Positions 9,230-18,846 are shown, counted from the stretch's first letter. The stretch: 64,000 bases of DNA from a bacterium (GCA_016124235.1 WGOC01000029.1:1-64000), one strand, 5' to 3'. A program made the numbers and translations. The notes: generated by a model not told the origin, from the sequence alone.

Positions 9230-11998
9230 ATGCCTGAACCCATTCCCAACGGCTTCTTCTGCCGCGACCTGATCGTCTTCAATCATCTGCGACGCGGTGG
9301 TTACGTCGCGAAAGGATTTGTCTTTGAGGCACCCGATCTGACGAACAGTCCCATCGTCGACCTCAACGACTTCCAGGATCAACTCTGTCTCCTGCTGGCC
9401 TCCCTCCACGAAAACCAACGCCTGCAAGTGCAATACTTCTGCGATTCCGACTACAAGGGGGAATTGCTGCGTTACCAGCAGGAGACGGAGTCTTTTTCCA
9501 ACGTCTGGACCAAGCGTGCCCGCAATGAACGCTTCGCGCGTTACTGGCTGGCGATGTCCGAGCGAAAGCTCCGTCGCCAACGGGTCGTTTTCTACGTGTC
9601 GCGATCGCTGGAGAACGTCCCGAAGGGATTCCAGACCGCTGCCGCGCGCCGCGAATACTACAACACGTTGCTCGACCAGCTCGAAATCGAGTTCGGGCAC
9701 ATCCACCGATTGTTGCTGGAAATCTTCGGTTCAGGCGGCGCGCGTATCCTGCCCATGTCCGACCTCGACCATTTCCGGCATTACAAACGGTTTCTGAATC
9801 CCTCGCTCAATGACCGGTTTGATTTCGACCCGACGGATGGGTTTGTACCCGATCTTTCGATTCAGGAAAACTGCTGGCATAGCGAGGGCAGTGGACAGAG
9901 CGATTTCGGGTTCTTCCTCGACGGCCATTATCACTCGCTCATCGTCCTGACCCGCTGGCCGCGCACGACGTATCCCGGCATCATCCAGCGCCTGACCAAT
10001 CTCCGGCTGCTCGATTACACCATCACGGTGAACGTTGATCCGCTGCCGATCTCACGGGAGATCAGCAAGGAGGAAAAGGAACACGACCGCGTGGCCGGCG
10101 ATTACGCCAGCGAGAAGAAAATCTCGCTGCTCACCGTGATGGAGAAGAAACAGAAGAAGATCCACGCCCTGATGCAGGGGCAGACGATTCCGTTCCACGC
10201 GATGATGGCCATTCGCGTCTGGGACAAAACGCGTGACGGTCTCAACGCCAAGGCCGGGGCAATCAAGAACGCCATCAACTCGATGAACGCGGCCCAGTAT
10301 TTCGAGAGCAACCTGCCCAGCACCTCGAAAAACCTGTTCTTCCAGACCTGGCCGGGCTGGACGTGGGGACGCTACGAACATCGGAAGCTTTACGCGGAAC
10401 ACCGGTTCCTGGCCGACATGCTGCCGGTGACCAGCACGTTTACCGGGCACCTGGCGACGGCCGAGGCGATCTACGACGGTCCGAACGACAACCTGGTCGG
10501 GATTCAAACGTTCTCCAGTGGCGACTCGGCGTCGCCGCAGCACGCGGTGTTGCTCGGGATGTCCGGTTCCGGTAAGTCGGTCACCGTCTGCGACCTGCTC
10601 ACTCAGACCGAAGGCTATTTCGCCTACACCGTCATCATCGAGGAGGGACTCAGTTACGGCATTTACACCGCCACAGTCGAGGAAGGTGCGCGACCCATCA
10701 TCATCCATCCGGACGGGGACTTGACCATCAATTACCTCGACACGAAGGGCCTGCCGCTCACACCGGATCATCTGTCGGCGGCGACCGCCCTGGTCGCAAG
10801 GATGATCGGCACTTCCTCCCAGGAAGACAAACAGATGCTGCGCCAGGCGCAGATCGCGAAATACCTCAATCTGCTTTACGAGGACGCGTTCCAGGACTGG
10901 CAGAAAAAGCGTCACGATCAATTGCTCGACATCGCCCGTCACGCGCTGGCGCTCCAGAAGTTCCGGGTCGAGCACATGCCACCCGGTGCCACCAGCCTCG
11001 AAACCTTCGCCGACTTCCGCGACCGGGCAGTGCCCGGCTCCCAAATTGCGAAGCCTGGACCCAATGCGCCTGCGGCGCGGGGCGGCCGGTGGAACGAGTG
11101 GGCACAGGCTTACTTGAACCAGTTCAGCGAAGCCGAGGCTTTGAAGTTTCTGAAAGAACCGAAAACCAGCAAGGAGGTCCGCAACTTGGCATTCGCCTAC
11201 TTTGCGCCGGAGGAATTCCCGACTCATCGGATGCTCCAGGAATTGATGATGCTCGATCCGATGGGCGCCGAACGCGATCAGATCATGGAAATCGCCACGC
11301 TCATCCTGCCGTGGTGTCGCGACGGCAACTACGGCTGCCTGTTCGACGGCACGAGCAATCTCTCGCTCACCGGCAAAATCGCCCACTTCGAGTTGGGCTA
11401 CATCCCCGAGTCTGCCAAGGAATTGAAAGCGGCATCGGGCTTCCTCATCACGAACCACGCGCGTAAACACATCATGACGTTACCGCGCGCCTTGCGAAAG
11501 CGGAACGTCTATGAGGAAGTCGCGCGTTTCCTCGACATCCCGGGCGGCCAGGAAATCGTTCAGGAATCCTACGCCCAGCTTCGCAAGTTCAATTGCTGGA
11601 ACATCTCCATTGTTCAGCAGTACGCCCGGTTCAAACAGTCGCGTATCCGATCGGCAGTCTTTGGCAATAGCCGCCAGTTCTTCATTATGCGCCAGAATGA
11701 TCGCGCGGATCTGGACGACATGGGCCGGGACATCGCCCTGCCGGAAGTCACGCAGCACGCGATCATGAATTACCCGTTGCCCGACCATCAAACCGGCCAG
11801 AAGTATTCGCCGTTCACTTATCTGCACACCGACTCCGCCCGCAATCTTTGCGGCACGGTCCACAACGTCGCGTCGCCCGAGATGCTCTATTGTTCCAGTT
11901 CGACCGGCGAACACTTTGACCGCCGAGCCCGCGAACTCCGCCAAAGCAAAAGCATCGTCGAAGGCATCATCCAACACGCCACCCGACCCAACGACTGA
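9230..11998 (+). CDS. TrbE/VirB4-like conjugal transfer ATPase
   Basis: 922 aa; Walker A LLGMSGSGKSVTVCDLL; VirB4-type size and position. Confidence 0.85.
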   Translation: MPEPIPNGFFCRDLIVFNHLRRGGYVAKGFVFEAPDLTNSPIVDLNDFQDQLCLLLASLHENQRLQVQYFCDSDYKGELLRYQQETESFSNVWTKRARNERFARYWLAMSERKLRRQRVVFYVSRSLENVPKGFQTAAARREYYNTLLDQLEIEFGHIHRLLLEIFGSGGARILPMSDLDHFRHYKRFLNPSLNDRFDFDPTDGFVPDLSIQENCWHSEGSGQSDFGFFLDGHYHSLIVLTRWPRTTYPGIIQRLTNLRLLDYTITVNVDPLPISREISKEEKEHDRVAGDYASEKKISLLTVMEKKQKKIHALMQGQTIPFHAMMAIRVWDKTRDGLNAKAGAIKNAINSMNAAQYFESNLPSTSKNLFFQTWPGWTWGRYEHRKLYAEHRFLADMLPVTSTFTGHLATAEAIYDGPNDNLVGIQTFSSGDSASPQHAVLLGMSGSGKSVTVCDLLTQTEGYFAYTVIIEEGLSYGIYTATVEEGARPIIIHPDGDLTINYLDTKGLPLTPDHLSAATALVARMIGTSSQEDKQMLRQAQIAKYLNLLYEDAFQDWQKKRHDQLLDIARHALALQKFRVEHMPPGATSLETFADFRDRAVPGSQIAKPGPNAPAARGGRWNEWAQAYLNQFSEAEALKFLKEPKTSKEVRNLAFAYFAPEEFPTHRMLQELMMLDPMGAERDQIMEIATLILPWCRDGNYGCLFDGTSNLSLTGKIAHFELGYIPESAKELKAASGFLITNHARKHIMTLPRALRKRNVYEEVARFLDIPGGQEIVQESYAQLRKFNCWNISIVQQYARFKQSRIRSAVFGNSRQFFIMRQNDRADLDDMGRDIALPEVTQHAIMNYPLPDHQTGQKYSPFTYLHTDSARNLCGTVHNVASPEMLYCSSSTGEHFDRRARELRQSKSIVEGIIQHATRPND

Positions 11999-12001
11999 CC
12001 T

Positions 12002-12026
12002 CTGATAACTGATAACTGATTACTGA
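12002..12026 (+). repeat. short heptamer tandem repeat (CTGATAA)n
   Basis: ctgataa ctgataa ctgatta ctga. Confidence 0.7.
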
Positions 12027-12045
12027 CCATCAACCAACCATTCAC

Positions 12046-12447
12046 ATGAAAGCGACAATCATCCCACTCGCCCTTGTCACTCTCCTCACCGGCTGTGCCG
12101 CCACCCGTCCCATAAGCGACGTGGCTCTCGGCGCGGGCGGTGCATACCTTGGCCACGAGCTTTCCGACGGCGATCCGCTCACCACCGCCGCCGGCGCGGC
12201 GGGCGGAGTCATCGTGAGCGAAACGCTTCATTACGCCGCCGGCAGGCAGGCAGAGAAAGCCTTCGCCACCGGCTACGACAAGGGCAGGAGCGACGCGGTG
12301 AAGCAGCAGTATTGGCTTTACGTCGCCATGCAGCACCAGCGCAACCAAGTCAACAGCGTCCGCCTGTACCCAGTACAACTGCCCGAACAACGAATCGAAG
12401 GCGTGACATTCCAGCCATCAACAAAACTCCTGCGCATCGAAGAATAG
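12046..12447 (+). CDS. small lipoprotein of T4SS locus
   Basis: MKATIIPLALVTLLTGCAATRP lipobox; glycine-zipper-like segment. Confidence 0.65.
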   Translation: MKATIIPLALVTLLTGCAATRPISDVALGAGGAYLGHELSDGDPLTTAAGAAGGVIVSETLHYAAGRQAEKAFATGYDKGRSDAVKQQYWLYVAMQHQRNQVNSVRLYPVQLPEQRIEGVTFQPSTKLLRIEE

Positions 12448-12472
12448 GTGGATCGAATCTTGATTGATCAAA

Positions 12473-12925
12473 TTACCGATAACGATTGCCACTTCGTTCA
12501 CCGGACCGTTCACGCCGTCCACGCCTGCCGTCTGGAAAGACGGATGAATAAATGTGCTTTACCGGATGCCAGATCCCTTTGCCAACTGGTGAAACCTCGG
12601 TCCAATTGAGAAATCTATCTGCGTCGTGGCGGATGGGTTTGAAAACCCGCAATCCGGGCCAGTGTGCCGAGCCGGCATTCACAGAACAGTTTTGAAAACA
12701 CATTGTCCCTGGCCAACCTGACCATTGCACTCAACGCGCGATCGGAGAAAAAGGAGCCGGATGCGGGGACCATTCCCGCGAGGCGGCCTCTGAAATCCTT
12801 CAGGTCCGCACTCACAAAATCGGGTCCGAACCAATACCAGTCAGGTTCATTTTCACATAACACGGGCCGGGCACACGCGACCTCGGAATCCCAAACCTGG
12901 GCACGCCACGCAACTCCTGAATGCC
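12473..12925 (-). pseudogene. truncated, frameshifted remnant of a glycosyltransferase paralogous to 19553-20236
   Basis: VWDSEVACARP..DWYWFGPDF..GRLAGMVPASGSFFSDRALSAMVRLA..LFCECRLGTLARIAGF + (frameshift) RFLNWTEVSPVGKGIWHPVKHI aligns with VWDSDVACATP..GWYWFEPQF..NQLAGMTPASGSFFSHEALAAMVNLA..LFCECRLGTLASTAGF..YVTWNDVSPTHRGIWHPVKRI. Confidence 0.85.
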
Positions 12926-13605
12926 GTAGGTTGCTTTTTGCCCTGCCGTTTCCCCGGCGCGACCGTGCAGATCATCGTCCCGTCCGCCTCCACAATGACG
13001 TGCCCGGCTCCCGCCGCCGGCAGCACGCGAAAGGGCTCGCGATATTCCTCCTCCAGCTGCTGGGCCGCTCGTTGCACATGCGCCAAGGTCGTTTCCCGCA
13101 CGGCGCTGGCGCTGATCTCAAAACCATAGTGTTCAAACACCCGCGCCGCCGCGTGTCCAAAGGAGTGCTCGCAACCAAAGTCGGTCAATACTCTTTGCAA
13201 CCGCAGGGATCGACCCCAGGGCTTGACGCCAATGCCCTCCGGCAGCAAGCGAACATACTTCCTGGTCTCGGTGCGCCAGATCCGTTCGTTGATGACCACC
13301 TGCCCGAAAACACACCACCACTTCAGCGTTTTTTTACGCACTCCAGCCGAAGGGTCTTTCCGCCTCAACTGATCGCCCAGGCGTTGCTCCGCACCCGCCG
13401 CCCAGTCTCTCATCGTCGTGTTGCCCAATCGGCGCAGCTCTTCGATCAACCGCGCGTCGACTTCATCGGCGCTCTTGATGGGTCCCTCCGTGTGGGCGCT
13501 GATCTCCAGTATGCTTTCAAAGCGTTCCCGCAGTTCGGGATGTTGTCGCAGCCGTTGGATCAACTGCTCTTCCTGTGCGTTGCGATGTGAGTTTTTCTTC
13601 GTCAT
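12925..13605 (-). pseudogene. C-terminally truncated transposase, ISKra4-like
   Basis: LTDFGCEHSFGHAAARVFEHYGFEISASAVRETTLAH..VIVEADGTMICTVAPGKRQGKK; homology-like part stops at GKK and the sequence continues into the GT remnant. Confidence 0.65.
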
Positions 13606-13724
13606 CCCGACTGTAAATACCGAGGTGGCGAAATTTGTACATTTTATTCTTCGACAAATCGCCACTTTCTTTCACCCACTTTTAATCACGCCCAGACTGA
13701 GTGGTTACATGACATTCTACTTGC

Positions 13725-13758
13725 ATCTTGGGTGAGGTAATGATAATCACCCCAAGAT
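13725..13758. promoter_or_regulatory. hairpin immediately before a start codon
   Basis: ATCTTGGGTGA ... TCACCCCAAGAT (one bulged base) abuts ATG at 13759. Confidence 0.5.
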
Positions 13759-14214
13759 ATGAAGACTTCCAGATTGTCAATGATGATTATTTTATTGGGT
13801 CTGATTTGCAGCGGAAACAATAAACTTCAAGCGCTTCCGCACAATTGGATTGTAACCGATGAAGTTAAGAATCTTCTGCCGTATATCTTCGACGCTGTTC
13901 ACAAAATCGACGAGGATTCGGCGGAGGTAGTCGTAATGATTAGCTCAAAGACGGGCAGCATGAAGAATTTGAAATGTTTCGGACATCTGTCTTTGCTTTC
14001 GTCGACACAAACTCCTACTTTAACAGTGCGAGTAGAGCAGTGGGAGCCGCCACGGAAATCACCATATTTTGGCGCCTATGATTCGGGAACGGCAATTTTT
14101 TACCGATTCGTAGTGGCAAAAACAGAATTGAATCACTTAAAATTTGATTTCTGTGATGAATCTGGTGCCTTCGTTGAATCCTACCGTATTCCGTTGAATC
14201 CTAAGCTCAAATAG
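13759..14214 (+). CDS. secreted hypothetical protein
   Basis: 151 aa with N-terminal signal-like helix. Confidence 0.55.
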   Translation: MKTSRLSMMIILLGLICSGNNKLQALPHNWIVTDEVKNLLPYIFDAVHKIDEDSAEVVVMISSKTGSMKNLKCFGHLSLLSSTQTPTLTVRVEQWEPPRKSPYFGAYDSGTAIFYRFVVAKTELNHLKFDFCDESGAFVESYRIPLNPKLK

Positions 14215-14295
14215 ATCAATTATGCGGCCCGCTGGGCATGAGCAATTCGGCATTCATTTGAACCAATAAGGCTTGTCACCGACGAAGAGTTGGAC

Positions 14296-15228
14296 TCATC
14301 TTTTGTCCCATATCTTCACTGTATTGCCGCCTACTGTGGAGTCATAATTTGTAGCATTCGTTGGTTCGAGCCATTTTACAATTCCAGACGATTGCCAGCT
14401 CGTGCCTATGCCTTCTTTATATTGGCAATTGAGAAAATCGCAGGTCGCATTATTGGTTCCGGGAATCCTAGACTTTAAATCAATAATTTCTCCGGCCCAT
14501 CTCGCGCTAACACCTGAAAACAACTTAAATCGATCCTTAGCTGCCTGCGGGATTGGAGGGTTTAACGTAACAGCGTTACCATCAAATTTGAAAACCACAT
14601 TACCAGTAGATCGATCGAGATTTATCTCATACGTGTGTGACGCAGTCCCCTGAAGTGGCATAATTTCCCAAACTTGCGACGTAGGATTACCCCAATTTAA
14701 TTCACAATAAACAAATCGAGTATCGTTAGTTGCTCCAAGTTTTCTCTCCTTTGCCCAGCCCATCTGCATCCAAACGCTAGGCGCTTCGCTAATGTTGACC
14801 CATGCGGCACTGGCAGCTCTAAAAGTAGCTCCAGTATCTTCGCATGATATCGGCGGATCTTTCGTCGAGATTTCTGCCTTTATGGCATAAATGTCCAAGG
14901 TCGGAGGTTGCGTATTTCGCCGTTCGCCGCCGGCGTGGCCACTTCCAGGTTGAGGTTGACATGGAGTTTGGCTACCACTCTGTTGGCTGGAAGATTGATT
15001 CGACTGCGACTGCGACTGCGACTGCGACTGCGACTGCGACTGGCTTCCCGAATCACTACCGCTTCCACTGGGAGGCGAAGGAGGTGACGGCGGCGAAGGC
15101 GGGGAACTCCCTCCGGAGGAGGATGCGTATGATGAGGACGAGCTCGATCCACTTGATGATCCTGAACCCCCTGACGATGAGCCCGACCCTCCCGAAGATC
15201 CCGGTCCGCTTGATGATGACGATGGCAT
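14296..15228 (-). CDS. Ser/Gly/Pro-rich hypothetical protein with globular C-terminal domain
   Basis: MPSSSSSGPGSSGG..SPPSPPSPPSPPSGSGSDSGSQSQSQSQSQSQSQSNQSS low-complexity N-terminus, then a ~200-aa non-repetitive domain. Confidence 0.7.
   Translation of the reverse strand: MPSSSSSGPGSSGGSGSSSGGSGSSSGSSSSSSYASSSGGSSPPSPPSPPSPPSGSGSDSGSQSQSQSQSQSQSQSNQSSSQQSGSQTPCQPQPGSGHAGGERRNTQPPTLDIYAIKAEISTKDPPISCEDTGATFRAASAAWVNISEAPSVWMQMGWAKERKLGATNDTRFVYCELNWGNPTSQVWEIMPLQGTASHTYEINLDRSTGNVVFKFDGNAVTLNPPIPQAAKDRFKLFSGVSARWAGEIIDLKSRIPGTNNATCDFLNCQYKEGIGTSWQSSGIVKWLEPTNATNYDSTVGGNTVKIWDKR
15001..15042 (+). repeat. perfect hexanucleotide microsatellite (CGACTG)x7
   Basis: seven tandem copies; encodes the SQSQSQ tract on the minus strand. 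Confidence 0.95.
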
Positions 15229-15525
15229 GTTATTCCATTAGTTCTAAATAACGGCGATTCCGCTGTTCCTGCTCGGATTTACCCTTACCAACATCGTTGA
15301 TGTAGTTGACCAAACATTCCAAAGTCAAGAGATTGTTTTGACAGCGCCGTCGCCACTTCACCACTCTTCATTCTGTTCACTGCGTCTAACGAAACAGCCC
15401 AATAAACAATCAAAGCCAAATCAACGGAGGGACCTTACTCTGTTTTTGGGGCCTTTGACCAACCACGGTCAGATAATTCCACGGCTTGATAATGGCCTCG
15501 ATTTGTGCATTCGAACATTCGCCAC

Positions 15526-17010
15526 TCAAGTTTGCTGGTGCTCCAAGTTCAGAGACGAATGTGCGGTCCGCCATTTTGCAATGGCCTCATCACTGGATTG
15601 CGCAACTATTTCGGCAGCCTGGATGTAAGGACCCTTTAACAACTCAATGTCAAGATCACTGTGCCAAATTGTTACAACACCATCAACGATTACTCGAGTC
15701 TCGTCGTGTAGTGTTCGTATTAAATCCTGAATTCCTTCTCGTAGCAGAGACTCGTCGGATGTCGAAACCAGTATTTGTCGAAGGCCGTTATCTTGACCGC
15801 TGACCGGATCTCGCCAATGGCCATTGTGCCAGCCCTTGATTCTGAGTTCATCCATTACGCATTTTGGCGCACGAAGAAGCGCAACCGGAATTAGGGTACA
15901 GTTCGGAATCGATATATCGCCTGGAAGCTTGGCCAGCGCGTCATCCACCGAATTGGCACAGATCTCAACAACATTACCTCGTACCAACCGACGGATGGTA
16001 TTCACGTCAATCTCGGGATGCCACATCGTGCAATATGCCGTTTCCACCATTGAGACAACCTCCCACTGAATCATTTCAATCCAGGATTTGAGCCGACCGT
16101 TCCGGTCTTTTAGACTGAGCGAGCTATCTCTAAAAATGTCCCGAAGGCCAGTGTCAAAGCCCGTCGCTGGATCGCGGGAATATCCAGAATGCCATCCCTT
16201 GTCTCGCAGCGCTTCCATTACGGATCTTGGCGAACGCAGCACGATCACGGGTTCTGTCCCAACGGGCGGGCGCCAGAATTTGGAAGGGTTAACCTGCCCG
16301 GAAATGTCGCTGGTTCCGTCAGCCTGGCCGACCAAAAACGGATCCGGAGCATAGGTGCGAAATTTTGACATGCACGGACCCATCACCCAGTCGCAATGCA
16401 CGGCTGCATTGGCCCATACTTTGTAAAGAGCTTTCATCACCTCTTGGCCTCGCAAAGCATAACAATGGGTTCGTTGGATTCCGCCACCATTCCCGGCCCT
16501 GACAATGCCAGGCGCAACCTGAATGGGCTGCGAGTTAATGTGTTGGCCACCAATCATCAAACACTGCCAATCATCAGGAACAGAACGTAAGAATTTGGCA
16601 ATATCCTGTGAAAATGTTTTCCCAAAAATCGCATCGTCCTCAAGAACCAGCAGAGACTCTATGTCCTCCTGAATTGCGCGCTCCAATATCGTCATATGCG
16701 ACCGAAAACATCCATAGCTGCCTCCACCAGTCTGCCAGTATTTTGGAACCCCCACCTTGTCTCCCTCAATTGCTGGAAAAACAGCGGGCAGGACAAACGG
16801 CCAGCTTACTTTCCTTAGCTCATTCCAAAATCGGTTCAGTCTGTCCGGGCGGCGGCGCAAATTGACAACCCAGACCTGTTGAAAAAGCGCGAAATAGTTG
16901 TTACAATTCGTTGCAGACAATGCAGTCCGTTGTAAGTCTTCCTTCATTGCACGATCGGGTCCTGGACTGGCCGCGTTTGTTACTGTGGCGTCATTTGTCC
17001 TCTTCTGCAT
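15526..17010 (-). CDS. glycosyltransferase family 25-like protein with internal C-terminal duplication
   Basis: VWVVNLRRRPDRLNRFW..SYGCFRSHMTILERAIQEDIESLLVLEDDAIF GT25 motif; two ~120-aa repeats. Confidence 0.75.
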   Translation of the reverse strand: MQKRTNDATVTNAASPGPDRAMKEDLQRTALSATNCNNYFALFQQVWVVNLRRRPDRLNRFWNELRKVSWPFVLPAVFPAIEGDKVGVPKYWQTGGGSYGCFRSHMTILERAIQEDIESLLVLEDDAIFGKTFSQDIAKFLRSVPDDWQCLMIGGQHINSQPIQVAPGIVRAGNGGGIQRTHCYALRGQEVMKALYKVWANAAVHCDWVMGPCMSKFRTYAPDPFLVGQADGTSDISGQVNPSKFWRPPVGTEPVIVLRSPRSVMEALRDKGWHSGYSRDPATGFDTGLRDIFRDSSLSLKDRNGRLKSWIEMIQWEVVSMVETAYCTMWHPEIDVNTIRRLVRGNVVEICANSVDDALAKLPGDISIPNCTLIPVALLRAPKCVMDELRIKGWHNGHWRDPVSGQDNGLRQILVSTSDESLLREGIQDLIRTLHDETRVIVDGVVTIWHSDLDIELLKGPYIQAAEIVAQSSDEAIAKWRTAHSSLNLEHQQT

Positions 17011-17284
17011 TTCAGTCGACTAAGATCAGGTGTCTTAGTTGTCAATCTAAATCCACAGGTTCCCGATTTCGACAAAGGCTCAACGCCACAACCACCTTTG
17101 GCCAAGGACACAGACCTTCACTTGTTCTTGGCGAGATCGCTCAATTCCATCCTGCGTTGAAAACTTGACATCAGCGAACCAATGCAGTCTAAGGAATTTA
17201 AATCGTCATAAGCTATTGTTGGAACTGTCGGAATGGATTCAATTGTGGGCCTCACGGTGGCAAATACATGGTATTTTTCAAAAT

Positions 17285-18064
17285 ATGGAGCCAACAGAAA
17301 AACGGATCACGGCTTATACCGTTAGTAACCCCGATGGGTACGAAATAATTCCTGCGCCATCGAATCGCCAATGGATGGACGATACGGACCAAAACTTCGC
17401 GTACCGCTGCCTCCCACTTACAATTGCGAATCAGTCAGGTTGGTTCATTTGCAGCCCAAGTTCGTTCATGGTTCAATGGAACGGCCGACACGGGAAGGAG
17501 GATACATTAATCATTCATTCCTCAGATTCCAAGATTCAGTGTGCTTCCAGTCACTTTGGTTATGGTATCATTACTTTTCAATTGCCTTATTTATTCGTAA
17601 CTTCGCCAGACACCAACTTGTGGGTCAAAGGACCAACCAACCATCCCAAGGATGGAATATTTCCATTGGAGGGAATCGTCGAAACGGACTGGGCTGCTTC
17701 AACGTTCACGATGAATTGGAAGATTACTCGTCCCGATGTTCCCATTGGTTTCTCCAAAGGCGAACCCATCTGCATGATCGTTCCTCAAATCCGAGGACTT
17801 GCTGAGACGATGCGGCCCGTTACCAAGGATATTTCCACGAATTCGGAGTTGGCTGAAAACTATCGATCTTGGAATCAAAGTCGCTCAGATTTTTTGAAAG
17901 GTTTGGAAGAAAGGAGAAAAGATGCGGTCTCGAAAAAATGGGAAAAGGATTATTACAAAGGTATAGACAGCACTGGAAACCGCTTTCGCTCCCACCAGAC
18001 GCAGCTAGAGCTGAGGCCGTTCAGCAGCGAGACTCGCACACAGGAGAGCGCCCCTCATTCATAA
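17285..18064 (+). CDS. DUF6065-like protein
   Basis: NRQWMDDTDQNFAYRCLPLTIANQSGWFI..; start chosen at MEPTEKRITAY (track ORF starts 17165). Confidence 0.65.
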   Translation: MEPTEKRITAYTVSNPDGYEIIPAPSNRQWMDDTDQNFAYRCLPLTIANQSGWFICSPSSFMVQWNGRHGKEDTLIIHSSDSKIQCASSHFGYGIITFQLPYLFVTSPDTNLWVKGPTNHPKDGIFPLEGIVETDWAASTFTMNWKITRPDVPIGFSKGEPICMIVPQIRGLAETMRPVTKDISTNSELAENYRSWNQSRSDFLKGLEERRKDAVSKKWEKDYYKGIDSTGNRFRSHQTQLELRPFSSETRTQESAPHS

Positions 18065-18105
18065 ACGGTGAGCCCTTTGGATTGTTCTACATCAGCCGCG
18101 TTTTA

Positions 18106-18846
18106 ATGAACATTATGGATTCCCTCGCCACGAGCACTCTGGATGATTGGTCTCGATGCTGGGAAAACGATAACGACTACAACAGTTGGTTCCACGCAAC
18201 AGCCACGATTCTGACCAATCAAGATAGTCTTTTGAAATCTCACAGAGACTGGGTCGAAGCGCGAGATTATGGATTCGGGGATCGGGCTTTTCACCATATC
18301 TGGAAGTTGCTGGTTGACCAAATGCCTTCCAATTTCAGTTTTTTAGAAATTGGTGTATTTAGAGGCCAAGTACTTTCTCTGATTGCGTTGCTCGCCATGC
18401 ACACGAATCGCAAAGCGCAAATTTACGGGCTAACACCTCTTACCAATTACAGGGATCGTTGCTGCACTTACCCCGTGAGTGAATACGAGAAAGACATTGA
18501 AACCATTCATAGCCAATTCAATCTCCTCCCCAATTACAACCTCATTGTTGGTGCGTCGCAGGAGCGAAGGATGATTGATGAAGCGTCTCGCAGAAAATAC
18601 ACAATTGTCTATATTGATGGCGGCCATGATTATGAAACCGTTGTAAGCGATATTGTGAGCTATGGAGCATTGGTGGAGCACCGGGGCTATTTGGTAATGG
18701 ACGATTCATCAAATCATTTGAACATCGGCAATTGCTGGCCGGGTCTGGAACCAGTCAGTAGAGCTGTTCGTAATATCTTGGAACCAGATTCGACGTTTAA
18801 ACACCTCTTTGCCTGTGGCCACTTGCGAGTTTTTAGGCGCAAATGA
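18106..18846 (+). CDS. class I SAM-dependent methyltransferase
   Basis: FLEIGVFRGQVLSLIALLA..YTIVYIDGGHDYETVVSDI..GYLVMDDS. Confidence 0.75.
   Translation: MNIMDSLATSTLDDWSRCWENDNDYNSWFHATATILTNQDSLLKSHRDWVEARDYGFGDRAFHHIWKLLVDQMPSNFSFLEIGVFRGQVLSLIALLAMHTNRKAQIYGLTPLTNYRDRCCTYPVSEYEKDIETIHSQFNLLPNYNLIVGASQERRMIDEASRRKYTIVYIDGGHDYETVVSDIVSYGALVEHRGYLVMDDSSNHLNIGNCWPGLEPVSRAVRNILEPDSTFKHLFACGHLRVFRRK

Noticed and set aside
10052-11470. Long antisense ORF (472 aa) opposite virB4
   Set aside because: Shadow frame of a GC-rich coding gene; no recognisable motif and the sense frame has Walker A and a VirB4-like sequence.
14629-14640. Third copy of the T4SS operator (tgtgtgacgca)
   Set aside because: Only half of the 18-bp site matches and it lies inside a coding region.
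15001-15042. Tandem repeat as a possible CRISPR array
   Set aside because: Seven contiguous 6-mers without spacers; it is a coding microsatellite.
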